Assembly (NCBI GenBank): GCA_051878935.1
Contig: JBJELB010000014.1
Location: 1-18,486 of the forward strand
Origin: CANQDT01 sp051878935
Lineage (GTDB): Bacteria; Bacillota; Clostridia; Lachnospirales; Lachnospiraceae
Length of the DNA: 18,486 nucleotides
Direction: 5' to 3'
The translations under genes were made by a program, and so were the position numbers. The stretch's first letter is position 1. Each line of letters begins with the position of its first letter. Positions 16,101 to 18,486 of this stretch are shown piece after piece. The notes under the pieces are model-generated. The model did not search any database, was not told the origin of the DNA, and worked only from the letters and a program-made list of their open reading frames with translations.

Positions 16101-16229
16101 ACAGTCAGGGTTGTGGACAGAACGGAGGAGCCGGACAGCTGTTATCTGGTTGCTGCAGCCAGAGATACCGGAAGGGAAGTCAGCCGGGAAGATGTGCAGT
16201 ATCTGCTGGATTGTATCACCGGAAAATAA
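13158..16229 (+). CDS. Secreted papain-like (C1A) cysteine protease with lectin-like, GLUG and dockerin modules
   Basis: A 1023-aa exported protease. Signal peptide 1 to about 25 (cut near VHA-AS), short pro-region to about 95. The papain-type domain at about 98-355 has Q119 (oxyanion hole), catalytic C125 in GSCWAF, H292 in NHAILIAGW and N324 in RNSWGENWG, all intact. A C1-associated lectin-like domain follows (about 370-540), then a FIVAR-like helical stretch (about 543-605) and a beta region with GLUG-type motifs (YVGLFGLLG near 690-700, GGLVGDLNG near 754-762). The C-terminus (about 966-1021) is a dockerin-like pair. The first calcium loop, DTSGDDKVSALD, is intact; the second has lost its first and fifth ligands. 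GAAAGGGTG provides the ribosome binding site. Probably degrades host or dietary protein at the surface and is docked by a cohesin. Confidence 0.88.
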   Translation: MRRKWMAFFLVGMMLSESAIGVHAASDNGNTDTVTSLETCDSSIATEDREYDLYRLVPAQNDPDAGYVDMVWVNEENQVLPKDEEPVWAASASLRKSNISIPSQYDLRDENLVTSVKDQGLEGSCWAFAGLGAAESNILKQGLDQYEELDEENLDFSEKHLAYFAKSKIMDETHLSYGDGRTILSGGDRDYLSIGGNWRDVASTLGRWAGAELESNVPYNHPDNGELTEYRSYAQLKSAQTYDAGEKDAIKACIMEQGAMMASYYTDDQYYSFNTQSGEISYFSAKEDVANHAILIAGWDDEYAVENFSEKHRPSEPGAWLIRNSWGENWGVHGNKSDGYFWLSYEEPSLDEFVSVVMQPTDIVDKQYGYDGYGYAAYYEPDENAGYVANVFAVQNPEVLKQVSTYTLNRNTQYELFIYHDTTVENISDVKHPVTGNLLYHEEGAMEQPGYHTIDLREDVALQQGIFSVVFRFENRNALYIPVEGETGIPENSAYQIWANSSPGQSYISNAGSVWTDTNSLKGFNNLCIKAFVSTGEMPQQTLREKLLNHIEEAEKLPLEGYVKGYRDQIQWKIAQAREVLADETAEHDALTGAISDMITLVMRIEEHYITISTPEELVALKDAVNAGNTYEGYYVVLAEDLDMEGILYDSIGNLYSNYVFEGTFDGDGHTVRNLSLTQTSELNGETVLYSYVGLFGLLGEHAVVRNVAVEITACNLLNTTEVSFAGGLAARTKAGSLIERSACTAFIGGAMVSGGLVGDLNGTMRHCYFAGTFTWSDTGYEEPYTAMLVRQGEGVMEHCFAKGEVDVPESVAISAIKTVNDGTLQDCYYPKGETAIFGYSESEVEGAVPVQMEEWSGMELAYRLNCTTEGENTTYESIWTQGDEHPVFATGRKKAVCKVVIENNDMIVLNNEYQLEGTPLEYSIQKENPGYVVAFAGKGLKTNRNGQYLAGETMTGVSPIWIKEGDTSGDDKVSALDALLTVRVVDRTEEPDSCYLVAAARDTGREVSREDVQYLLDCITGK

Positions 16230-16268
16230 ATGTTTCACAAAAGAAATGGGAAATTTTAAAAAAAGCAG

Positions 16269-16297
16269 TTGCAATATTAACAAAAGTATTTTATAAT
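16269..16297 (+). promoter_or_regulatory. Promoter of the cohesin-dockerin gene
   Basis: TTGCAA (16269-16274), 17-base spacer, TATAAT (16292-16297). Start near 16304 with a leader of about 67 nt. The TTGACA at 16338-16343 inside the leader has no matching -10 and was not taken as a promoter. Confidence 0.75.
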
Positions 16298-16370
16298 CTT
16301 CATGTATAGGAAACTATATCAATGAGTCAATGGGGAGTTGACAAAAAATTTAAAAGAAAGAGGTACAAAT

Positions 16371-17060
16371 ATGAGAAAATCAAAAACACTCAAAAAAATG
16401 ATTGCTGGCGTATTAGTCGCAGCATTCGCAATGTCAATGGCAGTTGTTCCAGGTAAGGCAGCAACGCAATACTTCGAATTAACGAGCCCAACCGTAGCTA
16501 ATGGTGAAGCAACTGTAGAGTTGAAGGCTACGTCTGCTAACACAGGATTTGGTGCTGCTATGTTTGAAATTACATATGACAGCACGAAATTAACTTACGA
16601 CAGTTTTGAAAACAAGACAAGCGCATTAATTTCTGTTAATGGCGCAGCAGGAACCGGACTTATCAAGGTGGCAATGGCAAGTGCAACCAATATCGCAGGT
16701 GCATGCGACGTGTTAGCTATCAAGTTTAAATCCGTATCTGGTGCAACCGGTACAGCAGCAGTTCAGTTAAAAACAACAGAGTATTATTCAGTAGATGATA
16801 CTACAACAGATAAGAAAGATGATGTAGTTGATGCGGACGGTACTGTTACTGTAGGAGATACATATAAATTAGGTGATGTTAATAAAGACGGCGGTATTAA
16901 TGCAGTAGATGCTTCATTAGCTTTGCAGGCGTCCGTAAATAAGGTAACACTTGATGCTGAGCAAAAAACATTAGCTGATGCTAATAAAGACGGTAGTGTT
17001 AATGCAGTAGATGCTTCATTGATTTTGCAGGCATCTGTAAATAAGATAACATTAAGCTAA
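16371..17060 (+). CDS. Small secreted protein with one cohesin and one dockerin
   Basis: A 229-aa exported protein. Signal peptide 1 to about 30 (KKMIAGVLVAAFAMSMAVV, cut near GKAA). Residues about 33-160 have the cohesin beta-sandwich pattern (GFGAAMFEITYDSTKLTYDS, then VLAIKFKS). Residues about 165-229 form a complete type I-like dockerin with two intact calcium loops, DVNKDGGINAVD and DANKDGSVNAVD. Both carry Ala-Val at positions 10-11, which in known dockerins set specificity, so the dockerin is symmetric. The start at 16371 follows AGAGG by 7 bases; a longer frame from TTG 16338 lacks a site. Codons are biased toward GCA, ACA and GTA, as in strongly expressed genes. Likely a linker or chain-forming scaffold; no enzyme domain is present. 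Confidence 0.85.
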   Translation: MRKSKTLKKMIAGVLVAAFAMSMAVVPGKAATQYFELTSPTVANGEATVELKATSANTGFGAAMFEITYDSTKLTYDSFENKTSALISVNGAAGTGLIKVAMASATNIAGACDVLAIKFKSVSGATGTAAVQLKTTEYYSVDDTTTDKKDDVVDADGTVTVGDTYKLGDVNKDGGINAVDASLALQASVNKVTLDAEQKTLADANKDGSVNAVDASLILQASVNKITLS

Positions 17061-17076
17061 TTGAACTACTAAAGTA

Positions 17077-17110
17077 AAAAAAGAAGTGCTAGTGTTAGCA
17101 CTTCTTTTTT
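17077..17110 (+). terminator. Strong bidirectional terminator between the two cohesin genes
   Basis: A perfect 15-bp stem (17077-17091 with 17096-17110), loop GTGT, six A on one side and six T on the other. Only 25 bases separate it from the next start codon, so no full promoter fits between. Confidence 0.92.
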
Positions 17111-17135
17111 AGAGATAACTAGTGGAGGATGTCTT

Positions 17136-17948
17136 ATGATGAAAAGAAAAATACTATCTGTGATTACATCGATTGCTTTGGTTGTAGCTTCCATATGTTG
17201 TAGTGCTTCGGCAGCTGTTCTTCCTGTATTAACGGTATCAAGCAGTGCAGTAGTGGCGGGTGAAAAAACAACGATAGAATTGTCAGTGGATAAAGTGTCG
17301 AATCTTATTGCTGCAGATTTGTGGGTTACATTTGATTCAGATAAATTAGAATATGTTAGTTCTGATGTGAATGGTAATATTACCAAGTTGGGTTACTTGA
17401 ATGACACATCTACAAAAACATATACGAACGAGAATGGGTGTTTGAAGTTTGCTATGGCTCATTCCGAAGGTCAGACTGTAAAGGGTGAGATTATTAATGT
17501 GACTTTTAAAGCGAAACAGGGAACTTCTGGTAAAGTCGATGTTCGGTGTGTGGTGCATAGTTTTGCATCTGCAGAAGGTAATATTCCATATACTGTGAAT
17601 TATGGTACTATTACCATCAAAGGTAAGTCTACTGATTCAAATAACAGTCAGGATGGTTCCTCTACAGTAACAAAGCCATCTGATAATAATACAACACCTG
17701 CTCAAGCAACGGATAAAGTATTTAACGTGAAACCGAAAAGCAAGAAGCTGAAAGTCGGCGAAACAGTGAAGCTGAAAGCAACAGTAAAGGGATATAAAGG
17801 CAAAGTGAAGTTTGTATCCGGTAATGCGAAAGTTGCGAAAGTAAATAAAACCACAGGTAAAGTGACGGCGAAGAAAGTCGGTAAAGCGGTGGTTAAGTGT
17901 AAGCTGGGCAAGAAAGTTCGGGAAGTTACAATTCGCGTAATAAAATAA
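17136..17948 (+). CDS. Secreted cohesin protein with lysine-rich BIG2 tail
   Basis: A 270-aa exported protein. Signal peptide 1 to about 27 (ends SASA-AV). Cohesin-like domain at about 30-165 (LIAADLWVTFDSDKLEYVSS, GEIINVTFKAK). A Ser/Asn/Thr-rich linker at about 166-190 leads to a BIG2-type domain at about 197-270 with VNKTTGKVTAKKVGKAVV. This tail holds about 23 lysines and ends in TIRVIK, so it is strongly basic. No LPXTG or SLH anchor is present. GGAGG (17124-17128) is 7 bases before the first of two adjacent ATGs. Inference: a single-cohesin surface anchor that offers a binding place to dockerin proteins, held electrostatically to the wall. Transcription must come through, or around, the terminator at 17077-17110. 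Confidence 0.83.
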   Translation: MMKRKILSVITSIALVVASICCSASAAVLPVLTVSSSAVVAGEKTTIELSVDKVSNLIAADLWVTFDSDKLEYVSSDVNGNITKLGYLNDTSTKTYTNENGCLKFAMAHSEGQTVKGEIINVTFKAKQGTSGKVDVRCVVHSFASAEGNIPYTVNYGTITIKGKSTDSNNSQDGSSTVTKPSDNNTTPAQATDKVFNVKPKSKKLKVGETVKLKATVKGYKGKVKFVSGNAKVAKVNKTTGKVTAKKVGKAVVKCKLGKKVREVTIRVIK

Positions 17949-17964
17949 TGGAATAGCAATGAAG

Positions 17965-18003
17965 AGAATGGTATGTTGAGTGATAATGTACCATTCTTTT
18001 TTT
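17965..18003 (+). terminator. Rho-independent terminator
   Basis: AGAATGGTA (17965-17973) pairs with TACCATTCT (17989-17997), 15-base loop, followed by a T run to 18003. It ends the cohesin-BIG2 transcript. Confidence 0.8.
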
Positions 18004-18056
18004 GTGAACATATTGTGAAAAATGCACATTTTCAGAGGAAATAGACACCGAACTTG

Positions 18057-18085
18057 TTGAAAAAGTGTACAAAATATAGTATATT
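18057..18085 (+). promoter_or_regulatory. Promoter of the gene at the window edge
   Basis: TTGAAA (18057-18062), 17-base spacer, TATATT (18080-18085). Start near 18092, leader about 40 nt before the ATG at 18131. Confidence 0.65.
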
Positions 18086-18130
18086 GTGAGAGAAGTGTTA
18101 TGACAATCATATAAAAAGGGAGGAAGTAAT

Positions 18131-18486
18131 ATGCGAGTAATAACATTAAGCAAGAAGCTTCTTGCAGGGATGTTATCAGCAACGATGATTCTATCATCCT
18201 TTGCTATGATCCCGGCAAAAGCGGCAACAACACAAAAGACACAGACCATTACGTTGAAGTATGAGTCGAATAAATGGTCGAGTTCAAGTGTGGCGTACTA
18301 CACGGAAGATGCTGGTGAGACTTATCAAAAGGCAGGAGTAAATGATGCCAAAATACGTTTTACTACATATTCTAATGACGAAGAGAAGACGAAAACAGAT
18401 ACAGATATTTTTCTGTATGATGTTTCTGAGGTAACAACAGAAGCGGATGAAGAGGCCGGTACAGCAGCATCAACGAAAAAGTGCTA
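18131..18486 (+). CDS. Secreted protein, N-terminal part only (cut by window end)
   Basis: An open frame of 118 codons runs without a stop from ATG 18131 to the window edge. GGGAGG (18118-18123) is 7 bases upstream and a promoter lies at 18057-18085. The first ~35 residues form a clear signal peptide (MRVITLSKKLLAGMLSATMI, then hydrophobic, cut near PAKAA). The mature part seen so far is polar and Thr/Glu/Asp/Lys-rich with a beta-type pattern (TITLKYESNKW, AKIRFTTYSND). No domain can be named from this piece. Its place after the two cohesin genes suggests another surface or cohesin/dockerin component, but that is only context. Confidence 0.75.
   Translation, partial: MRVITLSKKLLAGMLSATMILSSFAMIPAKAATTQKTQTITLKYESNKWSSSSVAYYTEDAGETYQKAGVNDAKIRFTTYSNDEEKTKTDTDIFLYDVSEVTTEADEEAGTAASTKKC

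Noticed and set aside
16338..16371. Longer start for the cohesin-dockerin protein from TTG 16338
   Set aside because: No ribosome binding site there; AGAGG precedes the ATG at 16371, which also gives a normal signal peptide.
17637..18249. Minus-strand open frames opposite the cohesin-BIG2 tail and the last gene
   Set aside because: They cross two terminators and promoters, are rich in Phe/Leu as expected of antisense to Lys-rich coding sequence, and lack start signals.

Overview
The window looks like a chromosomal segment of a gut-type Clostridia, most probably a Lachnospiraceae. Reasons seen in the sequence are AGGAGG-type ribosome binding sites, sigma-A promoters with mostly 17-base spacers, a perfect CIRCE heat-shock operator, cohesin and dockerin modules, BIG2 Ig-like surface domains, an ECF-type BioY, a BirA with an N-terminal helix-turn-helix, and a radical-SAM/YhhQ pair of the kind used in queuosine salvage. 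The genus cannot be fixed by reading alone.

Layout. (1) 13-4980, plus strand: a tight operon of four genes. Two CDP-glycerol glycerophosphotransferase-type enzymes come first, the first one fused to a GT4 glycosyltransferase (wall teichoic acid or another polyol-phosphate surface polymer). They are followed by a radical-SAM enzyme (candidate queuine lyase QueL) overlapping a VUT/YhhQ-family queuosine-precursor transporter. (2) 4981-5529: non-coding. It holds a complete promoter-to-terminator unit that could make a small RNA of about 79 nt with a C-rich stretch, then a 381-base imperfect palindrome with near-perfect 39-base ends (a MITE-like or long-hairpin element) between convergent genes. 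(3) 5530-8379, minus strand: htpG (Hsp90) with an unusual Cys/His/Asp repeat insert, under a promoter flanked by a CIRCE; upstream of it an AbrB-type antitoxin/PIN toxin pair. (4) 8398-10872, minus strand: a large secreted Ig-like (BIG2) protein. (5) 11109-13061, plus strand: bioY, a DUF1284 Cys-rich protein and birA, with a candidate BirA operator overlapping the promoter. (6) 13158-18486, plus strand: a secreted-protein locus with a 1023-aa papain-like protease carrying a C-terminal dockerin, a small cohesin+dockerin protein, a cohesin protein with a very lysine-rich BIG2 tail, and the start of another secreted protein cut by the window edge.

How it may work together. The last region reads as a small cohesin/dockerin assembly. 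The dockerin-tagged protease could dock on the cohesin of either small protein, the cohesin+dockerin protein could link units into chains, and the cationic BIG2 tail could hold the complex at an anionic cell wall. This is inference from domain content. The bioY-birA unit looks self-regulated by biotin through BirA. htpG appears to be under HrcA/CIRCE control, and its CIRCE also has the form of a terminator for the upstream toxin gene.
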